Shown: positions 8,005-15,265 of the stretch, one piece after another
How positions within the stretch are numbered: the first letter of the stretch is position 1
How the letters are laid out: each line of letters opens with the position of its first letter
NCBI GenBank assembly: GCA_949739095.1
Contig: CATIYX010000186.1
Coordinates: 1-20,391 of the forward strand
Source: an uncultured Clostridia bacterium
Lineage (GTDB): Bacteria > Bacillota > Clostridia > RUG12999
Direction: 5' to 3'
DNA: 20,391 nucleotides
Notes under the pieces: generated by a model
Database searches by the model: none
What the model saw: only the letters and a program-made list of their open reading frames with translations
What the model was told of the DNA's origin: nothing
Program-made: the position numbers and the translations under genes

Positions 8005-8850
8005 TCATTTCGCCATGAGCTGCTTCAAATAGTTCACTGCTGTGCAGATATCCACCTCCGGTTGTTCTCCAACCTCGCGTTCAATGGTGAGATATCCCCG
8101 ATAGCCGATTTCTTCCAATGCCGCCAGATAGTTTGGAAACGGTACATCGCCTTCTCCCAGCGGCAGTTCAATGAATGCCTGCCCCGTTTGAATTTCCTCT
8201 TCCACCAGTCCGTAAATAATTTCGGGGTCTTTGTCCAGCAATTTGCGCCCATCTTTGGCATGGGTATGGACAATATAATCTCCTAACGTATGTACCGCCT
8301 GCACAGGGTCGTCTCCAGTTACCATAACCAGGTTTGCCGGGTCCAGGTTCACCGCCACACCTCTGGAATGCAAACCGTCCAAAAACGGTTTCAAAACGCT
8401 TGCGGTCTCCGGTCCTGTTTCAATCGCAAAATGCGCCTGCATGGAATCCGCATATTCACTTAAGATTCCGCACGCTTCCTGCATAATCGCATAGCGTGGA
8501 TGCGATGGCTCTACGGGAACGACCCCGATATGCGTTGTCACAATATTGGTTTCTAAATCCCTCGCCAGCTCCATCACTCGTTTGGACCGTTCAATCAACT
8601 CCGGATTCTTTTCGGGATTTCCGAATCCATGTCCAAAATCGCCACAAATTGCAGAAAATTCCAGTCCATGGGACTTCACCATATCCAGCAGCTCCCGTCG
8701 CGCTGCTGCCGGCATATTCTCCGGCGCGTGTTCGCCGCGCGTTGCATACATTTGAAGTCCCTGTGCGCCGATCTGTGCCGCTTTTTCCACCGCTTCTTTT
8801 GTTCCCAACCGAAACGATTCCAACATAACACCAATTGGAAATTGTTTCAT
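8005..8850 (-). CDS. Sugar phosphate isomerase/epimerase (xylose isomerase-like TIM barrel)
   Basis: Cytosolic enzyme of 281 residues in the AP-endonuclease-2/xylose-isomerase-like TIM-barrel family, which isomerises or epimerises sugars with a divalent metal. Likely metal ligands are Glu144 (AIETG), Asp170 (NLDPANL), His197 (HTHAKD) and Glu257 (TIEREVG). The ATG at 8850 is chosen because AAAGGAG lies 8 nt upstream; an in-frame GTG at 8859 would overlap the Shine-Dalgarno region. First gene of the operon with the Gfo/Idh/MocA dehydrogenase. A sigma-A promoter lies upstream. The exact substrate is unknown. Confidence 0.92.
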   Translation of the reverse strand: MKQFPIGVMLESFRLGTKEAVEKAAQIGAQGLQMYATRGEHAPENMPAAARRELLDMVKSHGLEFSAICGDFGHGFGNPEKNPELIERSKRVMELARDLETNIVTTHIGVVPVEPSHPRYAIMQEACGILSEYADSMQAHFAIETGPETASVLKPFLDGLHSRGVAVNLDPANLVMVTGDDPVQAVHTLGDYIVHTHAKDGRKLLDKDPEIIYGLVEEEIQTGQAFIELPLGEGDVPFPNYLAALEEIGYRGYLTIEREVGEQPEVDICTAVNYLKQLMAK

Positions 8851-8898
8851 TTGCCCCACTCCTTTTTTATCAGAATCTATTGCGTTCTTTCTAGCTTT

Positions 8899-8927
8899 AT
8901 TGTATACTGAGACATAGAAAAAGTAAA
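8899..8927 (-). promoter_or_regulatory. Sigma-A promoter of the isomerase-dehydrogenase operon
   Basis: Minus-strand TTTACT (8922-8927), 17 bp, then TACAAT (8899-8904). A 6-bp inverted repeat, AAGGCA (8926-8931) and TGCCTT (8938-8943), overlaps the -35. It is a candidate operator. Confidence 0.6.
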
Positions 8928-8978
8928 GGCAGAAAATTGCCTTATTTTAACACAATATTGCGTTTTGGGGGAATTCTT

Positions 8979-9836
8979 ATGTACCGCGGTTATTATGAGT
9001 ATTTACAGCATCCCGACCCATCATTTCCTGTTATTTTTCACCATAATGTATTTCCGCTTAAAAATGGCGGTTTCATTCCACATTGGCATGAAGCAATGGA
9101 GTTTCTCTATTTCACCAGCGGCGGCGGAACCGCGTTTATTGACGGAGCTTCGTTCCGCGTCAAAGCAGGTGATTTGGTAGTTTCCGGTTTTGGCAGTATG
9201 CATAGTATGCAGGAAACCGAAGCAAATACGCAATATAACTGTTTGATTCTGGAGCCATCTTTGTGTGAACTGACAGGGTTTCAGCCTGAACAGCTACAGA
9301 TAGCGCCCCATATCCATGACCGCGAAGCCGCTGCTAAAATAGAACATATTGTCCAGGAATTTCAACATAAACAGACACACTACAAAAACGCGATTAAATT
9401 GGAAGTTGCCGCACTACTGATTCATTTGATGCGCCATCATATCTCCGACAACGAATCTCACGAGAAAATACCTGATTCCAAAACCAGCATGGTAAAACAA
9501 GTAATTGCGCTTTTGCAAGAAGAATACCGCCAGCCACTTTCCCTGCCCTACCTCGCCGCAAAGACAGGATTCAGCCATTATTACCTCTGCCATACATTCC
9601 GCGAGGTCACAGGATATTCCATTTCCCAATATCTGAACATGCTGCGCTGCAACAATGCACAAAAATTGTTGTTCTCCGGTTGGTCTGTTAGCGAAACAGC
9701 GCTTTCTTGCGGGTTTGAAAATCTTTCCTATTTCACTCGCATGTATAAACGATATATAGGACATGCGCCATCTCAGGATAAACAAAATCCTGTAAAAAAA
9801 CCGCCTACCTCCGGCAAAATGTATCACTACACATAA
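8979..9836 (+). CDS. AraC-family transcriptional regulator
   Basis: Regulator of 285 residues. The N-terminal cupin-like sensor has the metal/ligand-type motif PHWHEAMEFLY (about 34-44). The C-terminal AraC DNA-binding domain (about 175-275) has two helix-turn-helix units: LSLPYLAAKTGFSHYYLCHTF and VSETALSCGFENLSYFTRMY, ending in GHAPS, the usual end of the signature. The ATG at 8979 is chosen because GGGGG lies 6-7 nt upstream and it begins MYRGYYEYLQHP; an in-frame ATG at 8937 lies in the divergent promoter region. It is divergent from the isomerase-dehydrogenase operon and probably controls it, most likely as a sugar-responsive activator (inference). Confidence 0.93.
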   Translation: MYRGYYEYLQHPDPSFPVIFHHNVFPLKNGGFIPHWHEAMEFLYFTSGGGTAFIDGASFRVKAGDLVVSGFGSMHSMQETEANTQYNCLILEPSLCELTGFQPEQLQIAPHIHDREAAAKIEHIVQEFQHKQTHYKNAIKLEVAALLIHLMRHHISDNESHEKIPDSKTSMVKQVIALLQEEYRQPLSLPYLAAKTGFSHYYLCHTFREVTGYSISQYLNMLRCNNAQKLLFSGWSVSETALSCGFENLSYFTRMYKRYIGHAPSQDKQNPVKKPPTSGKMYHYT

Positions 9837-9849
9837 TATTCATTTACAA

Positions 9850-9885
9850 AAATCGCCCCTCCGCAAAGCCGCGGAAGGGCGATTT
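9850..9885. terminator. Bidirectional terminator between araC-type gene and symporter
   Basis: AAATCGCCC-c-TCCGC (9850-9864) and GCGGA-a-GGGCGATTT (9871-9885) form a 15-bp stem with one mismatch and a 6-nt loop. CCTTTTT follows on the plus strand and TTTTTGTAAA on the minus strand. It sits between convergent genes. Confidence 0.88.
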
Positions 9886-9904
9886 CCTTTTTCCCAAAAT
9901 GCAA

Positions 9905-11281
9905 TTATCCAGCCAAAAACTTGCTGACATATCCCTGAATAAAGATATATACCACCACGAGTGGCAAAATAATGGAGACATAGTACCGCAACCATTTTGG
10001 GAATTTTATTCCTTTGCCCTCATTCGCTTCTTCAATGAAATTATCCCAGCCCCACCCCACTTTGCTGACGCAAAACAGCAGATACACCAGTGAACCCAAT
10101 GGCAGCACATTGTTGCTGACGATAAAATCCTCCAAATCTAAGATATTGCTGCCCGCGCCCAATGGCTGAAATCCGCTAAGCAAATTAAATCCGAACACGC
10201 AAGGCAGAGACAGCAATATCACAAGAATAATATTCACAAGCACTGCTTTTTTTCTGGACCATCCCCACAGGTCCATTGCAAACGAAAGAATGTTTTCAAA
10301 AACAGCGATAATGGTGGACAACGCTGCGAAAGACATAAAGACGAAGAAGCAGCTTCCCCACAGTCGTCCGCCCGGCAGCGTACCAAAAATATTCGGCAGC
10401 GTGATGAACACCAAGCTGGGACCGCTTCCGGGATTCACCCCGAATGAAAAGCAACTTGGGAAAATAATCAGTCCCGATATGAGCGCCACCGCTGTATCTA
10501 GCATCAGAATATTGATAGATTCCCCTGTCAGTGATCGCTCTTTTCCAATATAACTACCGAATATCGCCAACGACCCCATACCAATACTAAGCGTGAAAAA
10601 AGCTTGCCCCATCGCTGCATAAATCCCATCCGCTATGCCGTTTTCCGCAAATTTATGAAAATCGGGTTTCAAATAAAATCGCAGTCCGTCTGTCGCGCCC
10701 GGCAGTGTCACTGCACGAATAGCGAGTGCAATCATAATCACAAATAGAGAGGACATCATAATTTTAGTGATTTTTTCTACGCCTTTTTGCAGTCCAAGCG
10801 AACAAATCCCAAACCCAAGCAGCACAGCAACTACCATCCAAAAGACCATCATACCAGGCTGTGCTGTCAGGTTGTTAAATACTCCCTCCACTTGTGCGGC
10901 ATCCATCCCTACAAACTCTCCGCGCGTCATTTTCACGAAATATGCCAACATCCAACCGCCAATCGTTGTATAGAACATCATCAGTAAATAATTACCCGCC
11001 ATTGCCACATAGCCATACCAATGCCACTTTTTCCCTTTGGGTTCCAGCACCAAAAAAGAACGTGCCACACTTTGCCGACTTGCCCGTCCCACAGCAAATT
11101 CCATCACCATGACCGGCAGTCCCAATGCAATCAGGAAAAACAGATAGACCAATACAAACGCCGCGCCGCCATACTGTCCTGTGATGTAGGGAAACCGCCA
11201 GACGTTTCCCAGTCCAATCGCACATCCCGCCGACAGAAACAGAAATCCCAGGCGGGATGAAAAATTCTCCCTCTTTTTCAA
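9905..11281 (-). CDS. Sodium-dependent amino-acid symporter (NSS family)
   Basis: Neurotransmitter:sodium symporter family protein, 458 residues, the usual bacterial length, with about 11-12 membrane helices. Helix 1 carries the signature AIGLGNVWRFPY (21-32), whose unwound part binds Na+ and substrate in LeuT/MhsT. Other family-typical segments are GLPVMVMEFAVGR and MGQAFFTLSIGMGSLAIFGSY. Bacterial members import hydrophobic or aromatic amino acids; specificity cannot be assigned here. The start is TTG with GGGGAG upstream; no closer ATG fits the family N-terminus (KKRENFSSRLGFLF). The gene is monocistronic, with its own promoter and a roughly 140-nt leader. Confidence 0.94.
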   Translation of the reverse strand: MKKRENFSSRLGFLFLSAGCAIGLGNVWRFPYITGQYGGAAFVLVYLFFLIALGLPVMVMEFAVGRASRQSVARSFLVLEPKGKKWHWYGYVAMAGNYLLMMFYTTIGGWMLAYFVKMTRGEFVGMDAAQVEGVFNNLTAQPGMMVFWMVVAVLLGFGICSLGLQKGVEKITKIMMSSLFVIMIALAIRAVTLPGATDGLRFYLKPDFHKFAENGIADGIYAAMGQAFFTLSIGMGSLAIFGSYIGKERSLTGESINILMLDTAVALISGLIIFPSCFSFGVNPGSGPSLVFITLPNIFGTLPGGRLWGSCFFVFMSFAALSTIIAVFENILSFAMDLWGWSRKKAVLVNIILVILLSLPCVFGFNLLSGFQPLGAGSNILDLEDFIVSNNVLPLGSLVYLLFCVSKVGWGWDNFIEEANEGKGIKFPKWLRYYVSIILPLVVVYIFIQGYVSKFLAG

Positions 11282-11425
11282 AACTACTCTCTCCCCTGTA
11301 TGAAAATTTTATGATATATTTCGTTACCATCAACCCCAAGGGCCGACCAGTTTTTTCGGACAAAACGCTGCCAGCAGCATGTTTTATCCTAGTCCGTCAT
11401 ACTCCTCACAATTGATAGTATCTTT
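11282..11425 (-). promoter_or_regulatory. Structured leader of the NSS symporter gene
   Basis: About 140 nt of untranslated leader between the promoter and the TTG start. Read on the minus strand it contains a compound hairpin (about 11357-11396): an outer GGAC/GTCC, then AAAAC/GTTTT, then GCTGC-TG-GCAGC. Inside lies a short open frame at 11380-11330 that would encode MLLAAFCPKKLVGPWG. It does not match a riboswitch or T-box that I recognise; the T-box sequence GGTGG-ACCGCG is absent. The regulatory function is inference. Confidence 0.4.
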
Positions 11426-11454
11426 ATTTTATCATAGTATAGCACAAAGTGCAA
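11426..11454 (-). promoter_or_regulatory. Sigma-A promoter of the NSS symporter gene
   Basis: Minus-strand TTGCAC (11449-11454), 17 bp, then TAAAAT (11426-11431). The promoter is flanked by an 8-bp inverted repeat, AGTCCGTC at 11391-11398 and GACGGACT at 11475-11482. Confidence 0.55.
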
Positions 11455-11504
11455 ACAATATTTTCCTTGTTTGGGACGGACTTTTTCTATTTTTTTCGTT
11501 TTTA

Positions 11505-11556
11505 GTTGAATCCCTCACCGAATTATGGTATACTATACGCAGAGCGTATAGTATAC
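11505..11556 (+). promoter_or_regulatory. Distal sigma-A promoter of deoR-galU with palindromic operator
   Basis: TTGAAT (11505-11510), 17 bp, then TATACT (about 11528-11534). The -10 lies within a perfect inverted repeat of 13-bp arms around AGA (11528-11540 and 11544-11556; left arm GTATACTATACGC). The geometry suggests a repressor operator covering the -10 and start site. The rest of the 430-bp gap between 11281 and 11712 holds the symporter leader and promoter, a GC-rich stretch (11569-11607) and a second promoter near 11648. Confidence 0.6.
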
Positions 11557-11644
11557 GGATTTGAAAAGTGCCGCCGCCGCGCCGCGCATAAAATGCGGCA
11601 ACCGGCAGAGATACACGAAATTATACCACTCTGCTTCGCAGATA

Positions 11645-11675
11645 TGATATAATAGTCACAAGGGCGACTATTATA
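11645..11675 (+). promoter_or_regulatory. Proximal extended -10 promoter with inverted repeat
   Basis: TGATATAAT (11645-11653) is an extended -10 with a perfect TATAAT; no convincing -35 is present. The -10 is also the left arm of a perfect 10-bp inverted repeat, TATAATAGTC (11648-11657) and GACTATTATA (11666-11675), with an 8-nt spacer. It is a candidate operator or leader hairpin. Confidence 0.5.
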
Positions 11676-11711
11676 GAATCAACATGAAACCGCCGGAGGT
11701 TTTAAATCATT

Positions 11712-12473
11712 ATGATGAATCGCAGATTAGAATCTATTAAACAATATATTGCACAGCACCGTGAGGTGAAATTGTCACAGCTGGAGGAACTGCTTCCTGA
11801 TGTCTCCAGCATGACGTTGCGCCGTGATTTGGCGCAGTTGGAACGGCAGGGCTATGTTGTCCGCTTCCGCGGCGGTGCGCGGGCTGTGGATGCGCTAAGC
11901 GTGAAACAAATGCGTGAGGATATCTATACCAAACGGGAACAGGAAAACCGAGAGGGGAAACTGTTCATTGCCGGAAAAGCCGTACCGCTTTTAGAGGAAG
12001 GGCGCAGTGTTTATATTGATGCCGGTTCGACCGGCATGTATTTTGCCAGTCAGATTCCTAATCAAAAGTTATCAGTGCTGACCAATGCGCCTAACATTGC
12101 TATGGAATTGAGCAGGCACGACAAAATTGAAATTTTACTCGTTGGCGGATATCTTTCCCAAAACATGGCAATCTCCGGAGCTAATGCAATGGACTTCATT
12201 AAAAATATTAATGTGGACATTGCATTTATGACCACTGCCGGTTTTTCTCTTGACACAGGCTTTACCAACGGCAGTGCAGACGAATGCCATATCAAACGCG
12301 CTATCATTCGCAAATCGCGTAAAAAAGTAATGTTAATGGACCATTTGAAACTAGATAAATGCATGATGTTCACCTTTGCCGGTCTCAAGGACATTGACAT
12401 ACTGGTTTGTGACCAACCGCTTCCCGAACCTATCCGGCAGCAAGCGGAAGAACATCATATCAGAATTCTATAA
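11712..12473 (+). CDS. DeoR-family transcriptional regulator
   Basis: Regulator of 253 residues. The N-terminal DeoR helix-turn-helix spans about 5-55 (SQLEELLPDVSSMTLRRDLAQL, then GGAR). The C-terminal sugar-phosphate-sensing domain has YIDAGSTGMY, LTNAPNIAMEL and LLVGGYLSQNMAISG, all typical of DeoRC. Effectors of this family are usually phosphorylated sugars. GGAGG lies 12 nt before the first ATG; a second ATG follows directly. The gene is followed after 19 nt by galU, so the two are probably co-transcribed. It may repress its own operon through the palindromes upstream (inference). Confidence 0.93.
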   Translation: MMNRRLESIKQYIAQHREVKLSQLEELLPDVSSMTLRRDLAQLERQGYVVRFRGGARAVDALSVKQMREDIYTKREQENREGKLFIAGKAVPLLEEGRSVYIDAGSTGMYFASQIPNQKLSVLTNAPNIAMELSRHDKIEILLVGGYLSQNMAISGANAMDFIKNINVDIAFMTTAGFSLDTGFTNGSADECHIKRAIIRKSRKKVMLMDHLKLDKCMMFTFAGLKDIDILVCDQPLPEPIRQQAEEHHIRIL

Positions 12474-12492
12474 AAAACAGGAGGACGGACAC

Positions 12493-13362
12493 ATGAAAGT
12501 AAGAAAAGCCATTATTCCGGCAGCAGGACTTGGAACACGTTTTTTGCCGGCAACTAAAGCGCAGCCCAAAGAAATGCTTCCCATTGTAGATAAGCCTACG
12601 ATTCAATATATCATTGAGGAAGCAGTGGCAAGTGGCATTGAAGATATTATCATCATCACCGGTCGCAGCAAACGCGCTATTGAGGACCATTTTGACAAGG
12701 CATATGAACTGGAAAATGAATTGCTAAAAAGTGAAAAACATGAACTGATAAAGCTAGTACAAGATATTTCCAATCTTGCTAATATCTATTATGTACGCCA
12801 AAAAGAAGCGCTGGGCTTGGGTCATGCAATTCATTGTGCCAAAACATTTATCGGCAACGAGCCGTTTGCCGTTCTGCTGGGCGATGACATCGTAGAAGCG
12901 CAAACGCCTTGTTTAAAACAAATGATTGACGTTTATGACCAATATCAGACAACATTGCTGGGCGTGCAAACAGTAGATCCCAAAAATGTTTCTAAATATG
13001 GTATCATTGACGGCAATCAAGTAGGCGACCGTATTTACAAAGTAAATGATATGGTGGAAAAACCAGCTCCTGAAGCCGCCCCTTCCAACGTCGCAATTTT
13101 AGGACGATACATTATTACACCTGCCATTTTTGATTGTCTGGAGCGCACCAAACCGGGCGCCGGTGGCGAAATCCAGCTCACAGATGCTCTGAAGCTTCTC
13201 AGTGAACAGGAAGCTATGTATGCCTATGATTTTATTGGTCGTCGCTATGACGTGGGAAATAAAATGGGCTTTCTAGAAGCTACTGTTGAATTTGCCCTGC
13301 GTCGCAATGACCTGAAAGAGGAATTCGGTACATATTTGAAGCAGATTGCCAACAAATTATAA
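12493..13362 (+). CDS. galU: UTP-glucose-1-phosphate uridylyltransferase
   Basis: Makes UDP-glucose from UTP and glucose-1-phosphate, for glycolipid, polysaccharide and galactose metabolism. The protein has 289 residues, full length. The nucleotide-binding signature is AIIPAAGLGTRFLPATKAQPKEMLP (about 6-30, shown here with its GLGTRFLP core). Other family motifs are ITGRSKRAIEDHFD, LGDD (metal and substrate) and MVEKP. The ATG at 12493 is chosen for its AGGAGG and the MKVRKAIIPA N-terminus; an in-frame frame extension into the deoR gene is not needed. It is the second gene of the operon and is followed by a strong terminator. Confidence 0.95.
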   Translation: MKVRKAIIPAAGLGTRFLPATKAQPKEMLPIVDKPTIQYIIEEAVASGIEDIIIITGRSKRAIEDHFDKAYELENELLKSEKHELIKLVQDISNLANIYYVRQKEALGLGHAIHCAKTFIGNEPFAVLLGDDIVEAQTPCLKQMIDVYDQYQTTLLGVQTVDPKNVSKYGIIDGNQVGDRIYKVNDMVEKPAPEAAPSNVAILGRYIITPAIFDCLERTKPGAGGEIQLTDALKLLSEQEAMYAYDFIGRRYDVGNKMGFLEATVEFALRRNDLKEEFGTYLKQIANKL

Positions 13363-13389
13363 TTTTGCAAGTTTTAAAACAACGTCTTG

Positions 13390-13423
13390 CAAAAGAGAGG
13401 TGCGCACATGTACCTCTCTTTTG
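13390..13423 (+). terminator. Intrinsic terminator after galU
   Basis: CAAAAGAGAGGT (13390-13401) and ACCTCTCTTTTG (13412-13423) form a perfect 12-bp stem with a 10-nt loop. TATTTTATT follows. Confidence 0.85.
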
Positions 13424-13529
13424 TATTTTATTATGAAATTTATAATTCATCTTAGTATTTTTCATATATTCTTCTATGTTCTTTTTGCAATTTAGCTTGT
13501 CCTATTATGCAAAACTTTTATTTCTATTA

Positions 13530-13558
13530 TTGACTATTATCATCATTTGTGTTATACT
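13530..13558 (+). promoter_or_regulatory. Sigma-A promoter of citrate synthase
   Basis: TTGACT (13530-13535), exactly 17 bp, then TATACT (13553-13558): a strong match. The 334-bp gap 13363-13696 also holds the galU terminator, an AT-rich stretch without a gene (13424-13529), the tandem repeats at 13571-13610 and a leader hairpin. Confidence 0.8.
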
Positions 13559-13570
13559 AAATAATACATC

Positions 13571-13610
13571 TACATAATTTTAGTTGTCTCACGTACATAA
13601 TTTCAGTTGT
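13571..13610 (+). repeat. Tandem 17-bp repeat in the citrate synthase leader
   Basis: TACATAATTTTAGTTGT (13571-13587) and TACATAATTTCAGTTGT (13594-13610) differ at one base and have a 23-bp period. They begin about 12 bp after the -10, so they lie at or just past the transcription start, a usual place for a repressor site. The regulator is not known. Confidence 0.65.
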
Positions 13611-13627
13611 TTTGCAACGAATTGACT

Positions 13628-13658
13628 TGGTGTCCGCTTCCCCCTCGAAGCAGCGCCA
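13628..13658 (+). promoter_or_regulatory. Hairpin in the citrate synthase leader
   Basis: GCTTC (13636-13640) and GAAGC (13647-13651) form a stem with a CCCCTC-type loop, supported by an outer TGGTG/CGCCA pairing. It ends about 20 nt before the Shine-Dalgarno sequence. No function is assigned. Confidence 0.3.
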
Positions 13659-13696
13659 CGCCTATCATATTTTAATTGAAATGGAGGGAATTTCCA

Positions 13697-15046
13697 TTGT
13701 TTGACTATACGGACAATATTCAGTTACTGATTAAAGTCGCTGCTGAAAAATATAAATTAGACCGTCAGAACTACAGTCGCTACAGTGTGAAACGCGGACT
13801 GCGCAATCCTGATGGAACAGGTGTTTTGGCAGGTCTCACTTCTATTGGCGAAGTGCGTGGTTATATTATTGATGATGGCGAAAAGGTACCGGTAGATGGC
13901 GATTTGCTTTACCGCGGCATTCGCGTGAACGATTTGGTCAGTCACTGTCGAGCAGAAGGTCGGCTCGGTTTTGAAGAGGTAATCTTCCTGATTTTGTTCG
14001 GTGTATTGCCAGATCGCGATATGTTGGACCAGTTTACTGCTATTTTATCCAATTTACGTCCGTTACCGGACCACTTTACTGAGGATATTATTTTAAAATC
14101 ACCCAGTCCTGACATTATGAATAAGCTAGCACGTTGCATTTTGGCATCCTATTCCTTTGACCAAACCCCCAATGACATCAATTTACCCAACCTGATGCGG
14201 CAGTGCATTGAGCTGATTGCGCGTATGCCCACCATGACAGCATATGCATATCAGGCAAAAAACCACTACTATGAAGGGCAAAGTCTGATTATCCATTCAC
14301 CACAGGAAAACCTGTCAGCGGCAGAAAACTTTTTACATATGTTGCGTCCCACTCATGAATATACGCGCGAAGAAGTGGAGATTTTGGATCTCATGCTCAT
14401 GTTGCACGCGGAGCATGGCGGAGGAAACAACTCTGCATTTGCTTGCCGCGTGGTTTCTTCCAGCGGTACGGATACCTATTCCGCAATTGCGGCGGCGGTC
14501 GGTTCTCTCAAAGGTCCCAAACATGGCGGTGCAAACGCTAAAGTCATGGCAATGATGGAGGACATCAAAGAAAACGTTAAAAATTGGGATGATTTAGACG
14601 AGGTAGAATTCTATCTGGAACAAATTATTGAGAAAAAGGCGGGTGACAAATCCGGTCTGGTTTATGGTATGGGGCATGCCGTTTATACCTTGTCCGACCC
14701 ACGTGCTATTTTGCTGAAAGAAAAAGCAAAAGAGTTGGCAGCGCAAAAAGGGTTTGCCGCAGAATATGCGCTTTATGAAGCAGTGGAAACTCTAACGCCT
14801 AAAGTATTTGCGGCAGTGAAAGGCGATTCTAAGGTAATCTCCGCCAATGTGGATATGTATTCCGGTTTTGTCTATAAAATGTTGGATATACCTCCGGAGC
14901 TCTATACGCCGCTATTTGTCATGGCACGTATTGTTGGCTGGAGTGCACACCGCATTGAAGAGGTAATTTCCGGCGGACGCATTATCCGTCCTGCCTATAA
15001 AAGCGTTTGTCCGCATTTTACTTATGTACCACTTGACAAACGCTAA
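13697..15046 (+). CDS. Citrate synthase
   Basis: Condenses oxaloacetate and acetyl-CoA to citrate; 449 residues, with the longer N-terminus seen in clostridial enzymes. Active-site equivalents are His276 (LKGPKHGGAN), His327 (GMGHAVY) and Asp386 (NVDMYSG). The conserved LHAEHGGGNNS lies at 236-246 and GWSAHRIEE at 414-422. The TTG at 13697 is chosen because GGAGGG lies 8 nt upstream and MFDYTDNIQLL fits the family; an in-frame TTG at 13676 lies before the Shine-Dalgarno sequence. The gene is monocistronic between its own promoter and terminator. A 2-methylcitrate synthase activity cannot be excluded, but no methylcitrate-pathway neighbour is present. In such anaerobes it would feed glutamate synthesis. 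Confidence 0.93.
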   Translation: MFDYTDNIQLLIKVAAEKYKLDRQNYSRYSVKRGLRNPDGTGVLAGLTSIGEVRGYIIDDGEKVPVDGDLLYRGIRVNDLVSHCRAEGRLGFEEVIFLILFGVLPDRDMLDQFTAILSNLRPLPDHFTEDIILKSPSPDIMNKLARCILASYSFDQTPNDINLPNLMRQCIELIARMPTMTAYAYQAKNHYYEGQSLIIHSPQENLSAAENFLHMLRPTHEYTREEVEILDLMLMLHAEHGGGNNSAFACRVVSSSGTDTYSAIAAAVGSLKGPKHGGANAKVMAMMEDIKENVKNWDDLDEVEFYLEQIIEKKAGDKSGLVYGMGHAVYTLSDPRAILLKEKAKELAAQKGFAAEYALYEAVETLTPKVFAAVKGDSKVISANVDMYSGFVYKMLDIPPELYTPLFVMARIVGWSAHRIEEVISGGRIIRPAYKSVCPHFTYVPLDKR

Positions 15047-15072
15047 TATATTCATAGCTATTTAAAGCTGAC

Positions 15073-15112
15073 GAGACAGTTCGAAAGTTACATTTCGCCT
15101 GTCTCTTTTTTT
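15073..15112 (+). terminator. Intrinsic terminator after citrate synthase
   Basis: GAGACAG (15073-15079) and CTGTCTC (15099-15105), with an inner CGAAA/TTTCG pairing, are followed directly by TTTTTTT. Confidence 0.9.
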
Positions 15113-15158
15113 GTTTTTCTCCTGCACTACAGTCTCCTCTATTTCCAGAAATTTAGTA

Positions 15159-15188
15159 TTGTAATTCTTTTGTAACCTATGTTATGAT
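15159..15188 (+). promoter_or_regulatory. Possible promoter of the SleB-like hydrolase
   Basis: TTGTAA (15159-15164), 18 bp, then TATGAT (15183-15188) resembles a sigma-A promoter. A hairpin with 7-bp arms, TTGCAGG (15204-15210) and CCTGCAA (15216-15222), follows at the presumed start of the transcript. I could not fit convincing sporulation-sigma elements. Confidence 0.4.
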
Positions 15189-15265
15189 AGACGCATGGGT
15201 TTTTTGCAGGGGGTACCTGCAAGACCTGATTGAACCTACCGCTCCCAAATGAAAGGAGTCCCATC

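Noticed and set aside
8937..8978. Upstream ATG for the AraC-type regulator
   Set aside because: It lies in the divergent promoter region without a ribosome binding site; the ATG at 8979 has GGGGG upstream.
10992..11363. 123-codon frame overlapping the symporter start
   Set aside because: It is a shadow frame running through the symporter's conserved first helices, with no recognisable domain.
11320..11400. c-di-GMP, SAM or T-box riboswitch in the symporter leader
   Set aside because: Short resemblances only (for example GGGGTT near a GATGG); the conserved cores and the T-box sequence are missing.
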